A stretch of 64,000 bases of DNA from Dyadobacter tibetensis Y620-1 (lineage in GTDB: Bacteria; Bacteroidota; Bacteroidia; Cytophagales; Spirosomataceae), in assembly GCF_000566685.1 (NCBI RefSeq), contig NZ_AZQN01000003.1:806001-870000 (forward strand), given 5' to 3'. This document shows positions 16,203 through 26,900 of the stretch, piece by piece. Numbering within the stretch: the first letter of the stretch is position 1; each line of letters opens with the position of its first letter. The notes under the pieces were generated by a model. That model searched no databases and had not been told where the DNA came from. It was given only the letters and a program-made list of their open reading frames with translations. The translations under genes were made by a program, and so were the position numbers.

Positions 16203-17621
16203 CTACTTTAAAAATCCATAGGATTTCCATCCTACCATAATGGCTCCAGTATTTGGGTATAGCTTTCCTATATCAGCAGCTATGCTCAGACTGAGCAGAT
16301 GATTCCCCTTCGTAGAAATCTTCTTTTCTGATTGAAGTAAAATGTTGGACTGGATAATGGGTTTGTCAAAGGGGTCGTTATAAGTTCCTTCATTATGTGT
16401 GAAGGTGGCTTTTAAACTAAAGTTCATTTTCTTCCAGCTGCCAGCAAGACCGCAGTGTAGAGCCAGAACGCGACTATTCATCGTGTAAATAGTGCTGTCG
16501 CCTTTCAGCTCGTCCCGATTTAAGGCCTGAGGGCCTATGAGCGGGCTACCGAATGAATGGCCCCTATAGGACCACCCTTGGTCATATACATAATGATTGA
16601 AATAATTGTCCCTTCCGAAAGTATGGGTTTTAAAATCAAATATACTTCCACCCTGACTTTTGGTGTAAGCATATTCCAACAGAATGGTCCTTAATAAAAG
16701 CGCGGAAGAAGGGGGGATGCTATTATTTTTCCTTGTAAACCTTATTCCGTTAAGTCCATCTGCGATATTGGATAATTTGGAAAGAGACCCATCATCGTAT
16801 AAGTTTTGCCTGTAGACGAAAATATCCCAGGATTTACCCTTCCATTCTGCTGCCAAATCTATGGAACCAAAATGATTGCCTACCCGGCTTAATGCCCAGA
16901 GTCTACCCAGTACTACATACTCATATGCCAGGGAAGGTTTCAGTCCCCCGCTGAAAATTTTTTGTTCGCCGCCCCACATGGCCTGATGGTTGGCTCCACC
17001 ATAAAAGTTGAGTTTTTGCGACAGACGGCCTAATCGAAGATATAATGACTTATGATGCATATAGACCTCGGGTACCCAGTTGGTATTGCCATAGTGCACT
17101 TTGGCGGAGCCTAATAAACCATCGGAGTAGGAGAACTTAAAAGCTATAATGTCGTTTCCAGGAATCAGGTTTGTGAATTGGGGAGTAGATATTTGAATTT
17201 TGGGATAAGGCCTGTAGTTGGGAGCCATGGCAAATGAACCCGTTGAGAGTAGGGAGTCAGCAAGGCCGATAAACTCTCTTCTTTGACCCACCGATATCTC
17301 TACAGGGCCCGCCTTTGCGGCTAGGAAAAGATCCCTAAAGAAAAAATCCTTTCTCTGGCTAACATTTCCTATAGCTTCCACCGCTCCTGACCATTGTAAA
17401 AATCGGGGATTGTGAGGGTGGTAAACCTTTGCGATCCGGGCGCTGGCAGAAATAAAGGATCCATCGGTGGGTACCGATCCATGCTGATTAACGCGTAGCC
17501 AAAAAGGTGTTTGGGAATTAGAAAAAGCGGCTTGGACTCCTCCGGAATAGTGAAAAGTTGAATCCTGGCCGTAGGCAGTAAGGCAAAATATACTTATCGT
17601 AACAATAAGAATTAGACGCAT
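16203..17621 (-). CDS. capsule assembly Wzi-family outer-membrane protein (copy 3)
   Basis: This encodes 472 residues with a short signal peptide (LIVTISIFCLTAYGQ). It has the family landmarks TPFWLRVNQHGSVPTDGS, EISVGQRREFIGLADSLLS, YPKIQISTPQF, GGANHQAMWGGEQK, RVGNHFGSIDLA, VYRQNLYDDGSLSKL, DGLNGIRFTRKN, GRDNYFNHYVYDQGWSYRGHSFGSP and a final ADIGKLYPNTGAIMVGW. It is the first of the tandem trio on the minus strand and is divergent from the sugar-1-phosphate transferase gene at 17920, sharing a 298-bp AT-rich intergenic region that probably carries both promoters. The neighbourhood supports a role in attaching or organising the surface polysaccharide made by the locus at 29-52 kb. Confidence 0.88.
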   Translation of the reverse strand: MRLILIVTISIFCLTAYGQDSTFHYSGGVQAAFSNSQTPFWLRVNQHGSVPTDGSFISASARIAKVYHPHNPRFLQWSGAVEAIGNVSQRKDFFFRDLFLAAKAGPVEISVGQRREFIGLADSLLSTGSFAMAPNYRPYPKIQISTPQFTNLIPGNDIIAFKFSYSDGLLGSAKVHYGNTNWVPEVYMHHKSLYLRLGRLSQKLNFYGGANHQAMWGGEQKIFSGGLKPSLAYEYVVLGRLWALSRVGNHFGSIDLAAEWKGKSWDIFVYRQNLYDDGSLSKLSNIADGLNGIRFTRKNNSIPPSSALLLRTILLEYAYTKSQGGSIFDFKTHTFGRDNYFNHYVYDQGWSYRGHSFGSPLIGPQALNRDELKGDSTIYTMNSRVLALHCGLAGSWKKMNFSLKATFTHNEGTYNDPFDKPIIQSNILLQSEKKISTKGNHLLSLSIAADIGKLYPNTGAIMVGWKSYGFLK

Positions 17622-17919
17622 TATGGCGTAACTTTTAGTGTGTAAATTACCGCAATATAATCAAAGTAAGACTTTATTCTAACTTTATAACAGAATAATA
17701 ATGTTGATTAATAATTGGGATATTCCTGGGAATATTCTGGCTAAAACCGGGGTTTAGGAAAGAGATTTGTAGAAAAATAATATATTAATAGTAATAAAAA
17801 TTAATTTTATTTGTAGATTTATTTTGTCATTGTTTCGCTTTTTTAAGCTTTGTACTTGTTGTTTACGCCGGGTTGGCTATCTTTGGGAGAAATACACAAC
17901 ACTAGAAAATAATAAAATA

Positions 17920-19449
17920 ATGCCGCACAATTTCTCAGAAGCAGAATCGTCTGATGCCGCACAGAGAGGTGGATTGGATTGGATAACGATTAATAGCAAT
18001 TTTAATCACCTCTTAGGATACTTCTCTTTAAAGTCATCCATGACTATTCCCAGTAGGAGAGGGGCCGTATTTACCTTGCTATTTCTGGACGGGTTGGTCG
18101 CTGTAGTCGCCTGGCTAACCGTGTATCGCTATCGTTACGCTCTTTTGCATAAGGATCTGAGCGAGCTTTATCCAAGAGATTGGGTCTTCACATTTTTTGT
18201 CATCCCTTTTGCCTGGTGTTTCCTCTATTACCTTTCAGGAACTTATTTTGATTTATATCGCAAGTCCCGAATTGACGAAATTAAGCGGACTCTGGCTTCA
18301 TGTTTTGTCGGAACTATCATTGTGGCTTTGGTGGCCTTTCCAAATGACGCCATAGATTTTGACTATGTGAGTAAGTCTACCGTCAGGTATATTCTCCTGC
18401 ATACTACCTTGACCTTAGCCGTAAGGTTAATGTATCTTACTATGATACGCAATAATGTTCTGAATGGTAAAGTTGGATTTAATACCCTGATTATAGGTGG
18501 CAATCAGAATGCCATTGATATTTATACGAAACTGGTTTCCAGTAAAAGACATATTGGAAATAGGTTTAAAGGATTCGTGTACTCTTCTCTGGAAAGCTCC
18601 AATGGGATGAATAAGTATTTGAACCAACTGGGAGACGTAAATCAGTTAGAGCAGATTATCGATAAATATCAGATAGAGGAAGTAATTGTAGCAGTAGACA
18701 GTGATGAACATACGCTTCTGAAAAGTATTCTGATTCAGCTAAGCTATCGTCCTGTGTACGTTCGTATTTTGCCCGATTTGTACGACATTATTTCCGGGTC
18801 TGTTAAAATAAGTAGTATTTACGAAGACACCCTATTCATTAGCATCACCCCTAGACTAATGCCGGATTGGCAAAAGGTTTGCAAAAGGATGTTGGATATT
18901 GTCGGGGCACTGGGCGCGCTGGTGGTATTATCTCCAGTTTTACTTTATGCCGCCATTAGGGTTTGGCGTTCCTCTACGGGGCCCTTTCTTTACAAGCAGG
19001 AGCGAATTGGTTTATATGGAGAGGTGTTTGAGATCTATAAGTTCCGGTCTATGTATATCAATGCCGAAGCAGCTGGCCCCTCTCTGTCGAGTGACGGAGA
19101 CCCCCGCATAACTCCCTGGGGTAGAATTATGCGCAAATATCGTATTGATGAGTTACCGCAATTTTTCAATGTATTGAAAGGAGATATGAGCCTGGTAGGG
19201 CCGCGGCCTGAGCGGCAATATTTTATTGATATTATCTCGGAAACCCAACCGGAATATCGGTATTTACATAAGGTGAGGCCAGGCCTAACCTCATTAGGTA
19301 TGGTGAAATATGGGTATGCTGAAAATGTGGCCCAGATGGTTGAGCGGATGAAGTATGATCTGGTATATATCGAAAACTGTTCACTTATTTTGGATGCGAA
19401 AGTGATCGTCCATACCATTGGTACCGTTTTGGGCGGCCATGGCAAATAA
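17920..19449 (+). CDS. polyprenyl-phosphate sugar-1-phosphate transferase (WcaJ/WbaP type), initiating glycosyltransferase
   Basis: This is 509 residues from the ATG at 17920; a TTG-started extension of 32 codons is possible but carries no recognisable sequence. The N-terminal half has four membrane segments and a Rossmann-like CoA-binding-3 region (FNTLIIGGNQNAIDIY). The last 190 residues are the bacterial sugar transferase domain with KRMLDIVGALGALVVL (fifth membrane segment), YKQERIGLYGEVFEIYKFRSM, DPRITPWGRIMRKYRIDELPQ (broken here for length) and GDMSLVGPRPE. These enzymes move a hexose-1-phosphate from UDP-sugar to undecaprenyl phosphate to start capsule or exopolysaccharide repeat units. 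It is the only such enzyme seen in the window, so it probably primes the polysaccharide whose remaining genes lie at 29-52 kb. Confidence 0.92.
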   Translation: MPHNFSEAESSDAAQRGGLDWITINSNFNHLLGYFSLKSSMTIPSRRGAVFTLLFLDGLVAVVAWLTVYRYRYALLHKDLSELYPRDWVFTFFVIPFAWCFLYYLSGTYFDLYRKSRIDEIKRTLASCFVGTIIVALVAFPNDAIDFDYVSKSTVRYILLHTTLTLAVRLMYLTMIRNNVLNGKVGFNTLIIGGNQNAIDIYTKLVSSKRHIGNRFKGFVYSSLESSNGMNKYLNQLGDVNQLEQIIDKYQIEEVIVAVDSDEHTLLKSILIQLSYRPVYVRILPDLYDIISGSVKISSIYEDTLFISITPRLMPDWQKVCKRMLDIVGALGALVVLSPVLLYAAIRVWRSSTGPFLYKQERIGLYGEVFEIYKFRSMYINAEAAGPSLSSDGDPRITPWGRIMRKYRIDELPQFFNVLKGDMSLVGPRPERQYFIDIISETQPEYRYLHKVRPGLTSLGMVKYGYAENVAQMVERMKYDLVYIENCSLILDAKVIVHTIGTVLGGHGK

Positions 19450-20366
19450 TTCACCAGCCATTTCAATTGGTAGGTATACCATGTAGGTGCTCCAATCCTT
19501 ATTTAGAAATCAAAATAACGGATTTGCGGCCGTATACGCACCAGGGGGCCATTCTGCGGAGTCTATTCCATGATGCTTTCCAGGGGAAGGGCATGATTTT
19601 TGGATATACGGATACCTTCTTTATAATAAACTTCAATAAAAATTTTTCTCAGATGCCGGGTCTTGAGGGCTGCGACCTATGTTAATACTTGATTGCCGTT
19701 ACGGTTCCATCAGGTGCATCCCGAATTTAAAAATCTAATGTTTCCCCGCTTCGAAATTTATTCGATAGCATAGTGTGCTAGGGACCGTTTTTGTCTCTCT
19801 CTCTCTCTCAAGCTATCTTTTAAGTCAGGCCTATACGATGTGTTATGGTCGATCTGGCATTATAATAGCTGCTGAAATGCTTGGCCTTATAACCTTACAT
19901 AGGGCTGCTGATAGGATTCGCAAAGCTCTTTAATTCTCCAAGGTCTTCGGACAAGATTTTGTCCATACCCAGCATCATTCCTTTAATATTATTCGTCTTA
20001 TTTCAGTTGTAAAAAGGTGTTCCTATCTCATAATTTAAGACGGTATTTTGAATATAAAGTATTTCTACGTAGTTAGTTGTGTTTCTACTTTAGTCTATAC
20101 CGGATATTCGAGCAATATTTTGAGAGCTAATCTGCTCAAATTATGCAAGTGAGAGTCAATACAAACTACTACTACAAATTTTTTTCAGTATCTATCAGGA
20201 CATAGCTCGAGTTTAGACCTGTATACTTGAATATTACAGGTTTTTTGACCTATTGGGCCTTATTCCTAATTGGTGGCTTTTTTCTATGTAATTCTTTTTA
20301 ATCTTACTGGTCTAAACTACTTTTTGTATATATAGCGAACTATTTTGATAGTTTTGTCATTATGTA

Positions 20367-20399
20367 TTTGATAAAATAAATTAATTATTCGTAGTTTTG
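20367..20399 (+). promoter_or_regulatory. Bacteroidota-type promoter of the DUF1800-DUF1501 cassette
   Basis: TTTG (20367-20370), a 21-base spacer, and TAGTTTTG (20392-20399) match the -33 TTTG and -7 TAnnTTTG elements of the Bacteroidota housekeeping sigma factor, within the usual spacing range. Transcription would start near 20405, about 190 bases before the ATG. Confidence 0.6.
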
Positions 20400-20402
20400 A
20401 GC

Positions 20403-20435
20403 ATTAATGGATATTGAATATTTGTATCCATTAAT
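20403..20435 (+). promoter_or_regulatory. perfect inverted repeat at the predicted transcript start
   Basis: The arms ATTAATGGATA and TATCCATTAAT (11 bp, perfect) flank an 11-base loop. It begins at the predicted transcription start, so it could be an operator for a dimeric regulator or a 5'-end hairpin stabilising the mRNA. Sequence alone does not separate these. Confidence 0.45.
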
Positions 20436-20596
20436 CTACTAAACCTGAGTAAGACATAAGGGGGTAGAGCATCTTATAGAGCCATCTACACCTTTTGTTC
20501 CCAGCCTTTAAGGCCTTTCTACACACGCACGGGTCATTTTCATGATATGGCCACATCTGAATTTCTGGATTACAACAACCGTCATTAACCTATGCC

Positions 20597-22234
20597 ATGG
20601 CATATTTAGATACGTATACTAACTTGTTAACCTCGGCCACTGCGGCCCATTTGCTTAGGAGGGCAACTTTTGGACCTACCCGTCAGGAAATTATTGACTT
20701 CACTGGTAAGACTGCTCAGCAGGCTGTAGAACTTTTGATCAGCAATGCGGCTTTGGGTGTTTCCGTGGCTCCTCCTGTTGAAATGGACGAGACGCGTAGC
20801 GATGCCGGGCAGCCATTTCTCAACAAGCCCTTTGACCATAGTCGCTCTGGAGTATATAATAATTACATACAGTATTGGTGGTTAGGGTTAATGACTGAGC
20901 AAAAGGGGCGACCATCTGTCCTGGAGAAGTTGACTGCTTTCTGGCAAAATCATTTCGTTACCGCGCATACGATTGTAGAGGATTACAGGTTTGTGGATCG
21001 ATACATTCGCTTTTTAAGAGCGAATGCCTTGGGGAATTTCAAGGACCTGGCTATAGGGATAACGAAGGATCCAGCCATGCTTGTTTTTCAGAATGGTTTC
21101 CAGAATACGAAAGAACTCCCAAATGAGAATTATGGAAGGGAATTACAGGAGCTGTTTACGGTAGGGCAAAAGGATTTTGCCGGCAATAATAATTATACGG
21201 AAGAAGATGTAAAGGCTGCCGCCCGGGTCTTGACAGGCTGGCAGGTTACGAATCGCAATAATATAGGCTCTACCTCTTTTGGCAGTACGTTCAATCCTGT
21301 ACGGCACGACATATCGGACAAGTCCTTTTCGGAAAAATACAATAATACCGTCATTACGGGCCGCAGTGGTGAATCTGCAGGAGATGGGGAATTGCTCGAT
21401 TTAGTCAATATGCTGCTGGCCCATCCTGAAACCCCCAAATTTATTTGTAGAAAACTGTACCGATGGTACGTAAATCCCAATGTTACGCAGGAGATAGAGG
21501 ATCAGGTCATCATCCCCTTGGCGACATTTTTTGCGAGTCCGGCCAATAATTATGCGATTATGCCAGTAGTAAAAAAGTTATTAAGCAGTAACATTTTTTT
21601 TGACACCCGAAATATTGGTGCCATCGTTAAGTCCCCGGCAGAATTAGTTATAGGGACGATACGGTTTTTTGACCAGCCCGTACCGGATCTGACTACTGAG
21701 TTTGTCCCTTTTCGGGTGATGATGAATTATATCTACTTCAGTTTACGATTGCTCGAACAAAATTTTCTAGATCAACCCTCTGTTTTTGGCTTTGTGCCCT
21801 ATTATCAAACCGGCTATTCTAAGAACTGGATCAATGGCACAACCCTGGGGCTTCGCGGGGTACGAACCGATGCTTTAAGCAATCCTGGGCCAGTGATCAA
21901 GCCTGATTATGTATTAGGGATAGACATCTTAAAAGAACTGAGGACCATCCAACCTAATTTCGAAGATGTAGCTGGCACCTCCGCAATCACATGTGAGCAA
22001 GTCCTGCAGAGATTTACAGCTAACTTATTTGCTATAGAATTGTCGCAGGCTCAACAGGATTTTCTTATCGATCAAATCATGATGAAGGGGAGTAGTCCTC
22101 GCGCCACATGGCAGCACGAATGGAATGCCTATAGGTCTACACCTCAGGACGAAACCAAGCAAAATGTAATTTTTTGGCGCTGTCGGGCCCTTCTTAAATA
22201 CATCTTGAGAATGGCCGAATTTCAATTATTTTGA
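20597..22234 (+). CDS. DUF1800 domain protein
   Basis: This encodes 545 residues covering a full-length DUF1800 family domain: LLRRATFGPTRQEI near the N-terminus, KLTAFWQNHFVT, PAMLVFQNG, ENYGRELQELFTVG, AARVLTGWQV, KFICRKLYRWYV, SPAELVIGTIRFF and a C-terminal LKYILRMAEFQLF. No signal peptide or membrane segment is visible. The family is widespread in Bacteroidota, Planctomycetota and Proteobacteria and nearly always sits next to a DUF1501 gene; no biochemical function is established to my knowledge. Here the DUF1501 gene follows 13 bases later, so the two are co-transcribed, and the repeat-rich secreted protein comes next. The family call is firm. Confidence 0.92.
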   Translation: MAYLDTYTNLLTSATAAHLLRRATFGPTRQEIIDFTGKTAQQAVELLISNAALGVSVAPPVEMDETRSDAGQPFLNKPFDHSRSGVYNNYIQYWWLGLMTEQKGRPSVLEKLTAFWQNHFVTAHTIVEDYRFVDRYIRFLRANALGNFKDLAIGITKDPAMLVFQNGFQNTKELPNENYGRELQELFTVGQKDFAGNNNYTEEDVKAAARVLTGWQVTNRNNIGSTSFGSTFNPVRHDISDKSFSEKYNNTVITGRSGESAGDGELLDLVNMLLAHPETPKFICRKLYRWYVNPNVTQEIEDQVIIPLATFFASPANNYAIMPVVKKLLSSNIFFDTRNIGAIVKSPAELVIGTIRFFDQPVPDLTTEFVPFRVMMNYIYFSLRLLEQNFLDQPSVFGFVPYYQTGYSKNWINGTTLGLRGVRTDALSNPGPVIKPDYVLGIDILKELRTIQPNFEDVAGTSAITCEQVLQRFTANLFAIELSQAQQDFLIDQIMMKGSSPRATWQHEWNAYRSTPQDETKQNVIFWRCRALLKYILRMAEFQLF

Positions 22235-22247
22235 CATAACAAAACAT

Positions 22248-23777
22248 ATGAAAAGGAGAGAATTTTTTGCTGCGGCATCATCGCTTATGCTACCCGTCAT
22301 GTTGGATGGCGTTGGGGTTAGGTCATTTGCAAAGGGCTCTGCTATGGTCGAGTCGCTACGGCAGACATCGGCTTTAAATAACGATCGTATTCTGGTCATC
22401 GTTTATTTAGGGGGGGGCAATGATGGGCTGAATACGGTGATACCCCTGGAATACTATTCAGAATACAACCAGCTGAGGAGTAATATAGCAATCCCTGAGA
22501 GCAGCGTTCTTAAGCTTGCTGGAAATTTAGAGACCGGGTTTCACCCTGCAATGACGGGGATGCGCGCCATGTATGACGAGGGTAAATTGGCTATTGTACA
22601 TTCGGTTTCCTATCCGAACCCCAATCTTTCACATCACCGTTCGACAGATATTTGGATGACCGGTGTGGATTCGTCACAGTATGCATCGTCAGGATGGGCG
22701 GGTCGGTATCTCGACGATCGATTTCCGAGCTACCCTCAGAACTATCCAAATGGAGAGATGGAGGATCCTTTGGCGGTTCAGATTGGCCAGATAACAGCCA
22801 CGGCCTTACTTGGTCCTCAGCAATCTATGGGTATCACTCTACAAGATCCTGCCACTTTTTATCAACTGATAGGGGAACCCAATACCACCATTGACAGCAA
22901 TTTGCCCTGCTGCGATGCTGGAGATCTAATTAATTACATCCGTCAACAACAAGTATTAACCATCGGATTTGGGTCTGAAATCAAAAAAGCGGCCGAAGCG
23001 GGAGTAAATCTCGCCGCTTATCCCCCTGCTTCGCAAAACAACGAACTGGCCGAAAAATTGAAAATTGTTGCCCGGTTAATTCATGGTGGACTCAAGTCTA
23101 AAATCTATTATGTAGAACTGGGCGGCTTTGACACGCATGCAGAGCAGGTCGGTACGAGTAGTACAGAAGGCTTACATGCACAATTACTGAAAAAATTATC
23201 GGACGGTATAGCTGCATTCCAGAACGATCTAAAATTGCAGGGCACCGAAAATAAAGTATTGGGGATGACTTTCTCTGATTTCGGAAGGAGAGCTACCTCC
23301 AATGCTTCTAAAGGTACCGATCATGGAATAGGGGCTCCTATGTTTGTTTTTGGAACCGGAATAAAGAGGCAACTGGTGGGTAATAATCCCGACCTGATCA
23401 ACGGTTTACTACCCTTGACCCCTACTGCCAATAATACCAACCGGGATATCAAAATGCAAATAGATTTTCGCCGGGTATATGCCGATATCCTTAACGACTG
23501 GTTTGGAAGTGCAGCTTCAAAAACCGATCAGTTCCTTTTTAGCAATTTTAACACTACCTCACTTTTTTCCGATTTCGTCCAATCTATTTCCTCAGGATCC
23601 TGGATTAATCCCGAAATCTGGTCGAATGGTCGGGTTCCCGATGCTGGTTCTACCATTAAAATTAACCCAGGGCATATAGTAGAGGTAGGACATAATATTA
23701 CCGCAAAAAATGTAAAGGTCGAACAGGGAGGGGAGCTAAAATTCCTGGGAGATTATAATGTTAATATAACGGGCTAA
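22248..23777 (+). CDS. DUF1501 protein with Tat-like signal and C-terminal beta-helix-like module
   Basis: This encodes 509 residues. The N-terminus (MKRREFFAAASSLMLP) fits a twin-arginine export signal. The core is a DUF1501 domain of alkaline-phosphatase/sulfatase-like type: VYLGGGNDGLNTVIP, NPNLSHHRSTDIW, GGFDTHAEQ, TFSDFGRRATSN, KGTDHGIGAPMFV. An extra module of about 60 residues follows (about 447-509): SGSWINPEIWSNGRVPDAG, then short hydrophobic strands ending GELKFLGDYNVNITG. It resembles the G8-like or right-handed-helix modules found in Bacteroidota surface proteins and may act in surface retention; no type IX sorting domain follows. A G8 tract at 22410-22417 encodes part of the LGGGND motif. 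Family firm; function of the pair unknown. Confidence 0.88.
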   Translation: MKRREFFAAASSLMLPVMLDGVGVRSFAKGSAMVESLRQTSALNNDRILVIVYLGGGNDGLNTVIPLEYYSEYNQLRSNIAIPESSVLKLAGNLETGFHPAMTGMRAMYDEGKLAIVHSVSYPNPNLSHHRSTDIWMTGVDSSQYASSGWAGRYLDDRFPSYPQNYPNGEMEDPLAVQIGQITATALLGPQQSMGITLQDPATFYQLIGEPNTTIDSNLPCCDAGDLINYIRQQQVLTIGFGSEIKKAAEAGVNLAAYPPASQNNELAEKLKIVARLIHGGLKSKIYYVELGGFDTHAEQVGTSSTEGLHAQLLKKLSDGIAAFQNDLKLQGTENKVLGMTFSDFGRRATSNASKGTDHGIGAPMFVFGTGIKRQLVGNNPDLINGLLPLTPTANNTNRDIKMQIDFRRVYADILNDWFGSAASKTDQFLFSNFNTTSLFSDFVQSISSGSWINPEIWSNGRVPDAGSTIKINPGHIVEVGHNITAKNVKVEQGGELKFLGDYNVNITG

Positions 23778-23979
23778 TAGGCTCTTTTCTGGCAACCATA
23801 TGAAGGGTCTTCCTGCCTTACATATTTGGGAATAAATTATAATTAGTCTAACAAGCTTTGGATTATAAGGCCCAAAATAATCGATTCACACCCTTGAAAG
23901 GGATTAGCCTTTTCATTAACTGAACGAAAGATACGCCCGATTTAATTTGAAACTATTGATGTGGTGAACAAATAATGTT

Positions 23980-26900
23980 ATGAAAATCTTTAATAAAATT
24001 TCCTTGTCGGGCTATATTATATTGCTGACTTCGGTATTTTGCTTTGGCCAGCAAAAGGGAATAATTGTTACGGAGAGATCTTCTACCAAGGGATTGGTAA
24101 GTTTTACGGAATCGTCAACGCTCGTAGGTATCAGTGATACAAAGCATGTGGATGGTTATGTAAAAAAGTATGGTGCCGCCATATTGAAGTTTCCAGTTGG
24201 GAATAAGGGTGTATACCGCCCCTTTGCGGCAGGTGCTGATGGAACCTTAGGTGCCTATTTCCAAACCAACCCAAGCGCTGCAACCTTGCCAGCAGGAGCA
24301 CCCTTTACTATAACCAATCGGGGCAGCTCAGTGGTAACTGTGAGTGCCCGAGAATTTTGGGATATCGATGGGACAAATCCCACAAAGATTACATTAAGCT
24401 GGAATGCTGCCAGTGCGGTTGGAGAGCTGACAGGGGGGGCTATGAACCGATTGAGCATTGTGGGCTGGAATAATACGACTTCCCAATGGGAGAAGCTCAC
24501 ATCTACCGTCGATGCCCTGGCTTTGCACGGGGCTGAAAGTACTTTGTCTTCCGGTTCGATATCGACTGTGGAAAGCATAGTGCCTAACCAGTATAGTGTG
24601 TACACGCTGGGTGGACTGGACCAGGAGGTATTACCAGTAAATTATGCGGGGGTATTAGAAGCTGTGAATTGTAATGAAGTTACCGGATGGGTATGGGATC
24701 AGAACTATCCCAGTTCCGAACTTACTGTTGAAGTAATGGAAGGTAATACAGTATATGGAACTGGAACTGCTAACGTTTTTCGTCAGGAATTGAAAAATAA
24801 TGGAACAGGTACGGGAAAGTATGGTTTCAAGATTGCTTTGCCCGCAGGTTTGATGAACGGACAGGATAGACAAATCAGTATCCGTGTTCGGGGAAGCAAT
24901 CATATTATAAGTGGTTCTCCTAAAACGGTAAACTGCGGATTTAATGGAGATTTTGAAGTGGATTGTTACGCAGTGAAGGGCTGGGCATGGGATAAAAATT
25001 TTCCGAATCAGCAGTTTACAGTCGAATTGCTAGTCGGCGGAAAGGTGATTGAATCTACCCTGGCCAATCATTACAGGGCCGATTTAAAGAATAATGGCAC
25101 AGGAACGGGAAACTATGGCTTTAGTTTTAATTTCCCCGTATCATATCGAAACGGGCAGGAACAGCAGCTGAGCATAAGAATTGCAGGTACTACCTTTATG
25201 CTAGCTGGCTCCCCTAAAACGATGAGGTGCAATACTCCGAATTTCAGAGGAAGTATAGATGGTGCGGATTGTAATGTATTTAAAGGATGGGTATGGGATG
25301 GTGCATATCCTGATGCGAACCTTACTGTAGAACTGGTGGAAGGCAACACAGTTTACGCCACTACCACCGCAAATATGCCCCGATCAGACCTTCAGTTTGG
25401 TACCGGTAATTATGGATATAATTTAAGTCCCTTACCCGAAAGCCTGAAGGACGGTCAGCCGCATGTATTGAGCATGCGGGTAAAAGGTACGGATTTTCAA
25501 TTACTGAATTCTCCAAAGACAATAACCTGCTCGGCATTACCTGCCTTTGAAGGGAGTTTTGAAACGGCCGATAATTCGCAGTTCAGCGGTTGGGTTTGGG
25601 ACAAAAATTATCCCGACCGGGTACTCGCCGTTCAGTTGATGGAAGGTAGTACCGTATTAGCAACGACTATGTCTACTACCTATCGTGCCGACCTGGCTGC
25701 ACGGGGAATAGGGACGGGCAAGTATGGCTTTAAAGCGGCCATTCCAGCGAGCATCATGGATAACCAGCCCCATGAACTTAGCATAAGAGTCAACGGTACA
25801 GATTTTGTTTTAGCTGAAAAGAAAACGGTGAGCTATTCACCTACAGCTGCCTACAGAGGAAGCATAGATGGTGCGGACTGCAATGTCTTTAAGGGCTGGG
25901 CCTGGGATGCGGGGAATCCTAATACTGCTCTGGTTCTGGAGCTGGTAGAAGGAAACACCGTACATGCTACCACTACCGCAGATATGCCTCGCTCAGACCT
26001 TCAGTTTGGCACTGGTAATTATGGATATAATCTGAGTCCCTTGCCCGAAAGCCTGAAGGACGGTCAGCCGCATACCCTGGCTATGCGGGTAAAAGGCTCG
26101 ACTTATCTCCTGGAAAATTCTCCTAAAACCATCACCTGTGCCATTCCACCGTCATATGGGGGGAGCTTCGAAGTAGCCGACTGCGATTACTTCAGTGGCT
26201 GGGTCTGGGATAAAAATTATCCAGACCGGGTATTAGCGGTTCAGCTAATGGAAGGTAATACGGTGTTGTCCACCGTAATGTCGACTACTTATCGTTCCGA
26301 TCTGGCAGCCAATGGAACGGGAACTGGGAAATATGGTTTTAAAGCGGCCCTTCCTGTAAGCTTAAAGGATGGCAAGCCTCATACCTTAAGCATCCGGATC
26401 AACGGCACCACCCATATTCTGGCCGAGCAGAAAGTACTTACCTGCGGAGCCGCGACTGCCTACAGAGGAAGTATAGATGGTGCGGACTGCAATGTCTTTA
26501 AGGGCTGGGCCTGGGATGCCGGTAATCCTAATACTGCTCTAGTTCTGGAGCTGGTAGAAGGAAACACCGTACATGCTACCACTACTGCAGATATGCCTCG
26601 TTCAGACCTTCAGTTTGGCACTGGTAATTATGGCTATAATCTGAGTCCCTTGCCCGAAAGCCTGAAGGACGGTCAGCCGCATACCCTGGCTATGCGGGTA
26701 AAAGGCTCGACTTATCTCCTGGAAAATTCTCCTAAAACCATCACCTGTGCCATTCCACCGTCATATGGGGGGAGCTTCGAAGTAGCCGACTGCGATTACT
26801 TCAGTGGCTGGGTCTGGGATAAAAATTATCCAGACCGGGTATTAGCGGTTCAGCTAATGGAAGGTAATACGGTGTTGTCCACCGTAATGTCGACTACTTA

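Larger units (their letters stand above)
19450..20596. other. 1.15-kb non-coding stretch before the DUF1800 gene
   Basis: No convincing gene is visible. A 72-codon plus-strand frame (19467-19685) lacks a recognisable motif. A short CT repeat (TC tract, about 19795-19809) and AT-rich sequence follow. The last 230 bases hold a well-formed promoter (20367-20399) and a perfect hairpin at the predicted transcription start (20403-20435), so the cassette mRNA probably has a leader of about 190 bases. Confidence 0.55.

Noticed and set aside
19467..19685. A 72-codon frame after the sugar transferase gene
   Set aside because: No ribosome-binding site, no recognisable motif, and irregular composition; more likely chance in a non-coding stretch.
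19795..19809. Short CT repeat
   Set aside because: Too short and outside any gene, so a phase-variation role is not supported.
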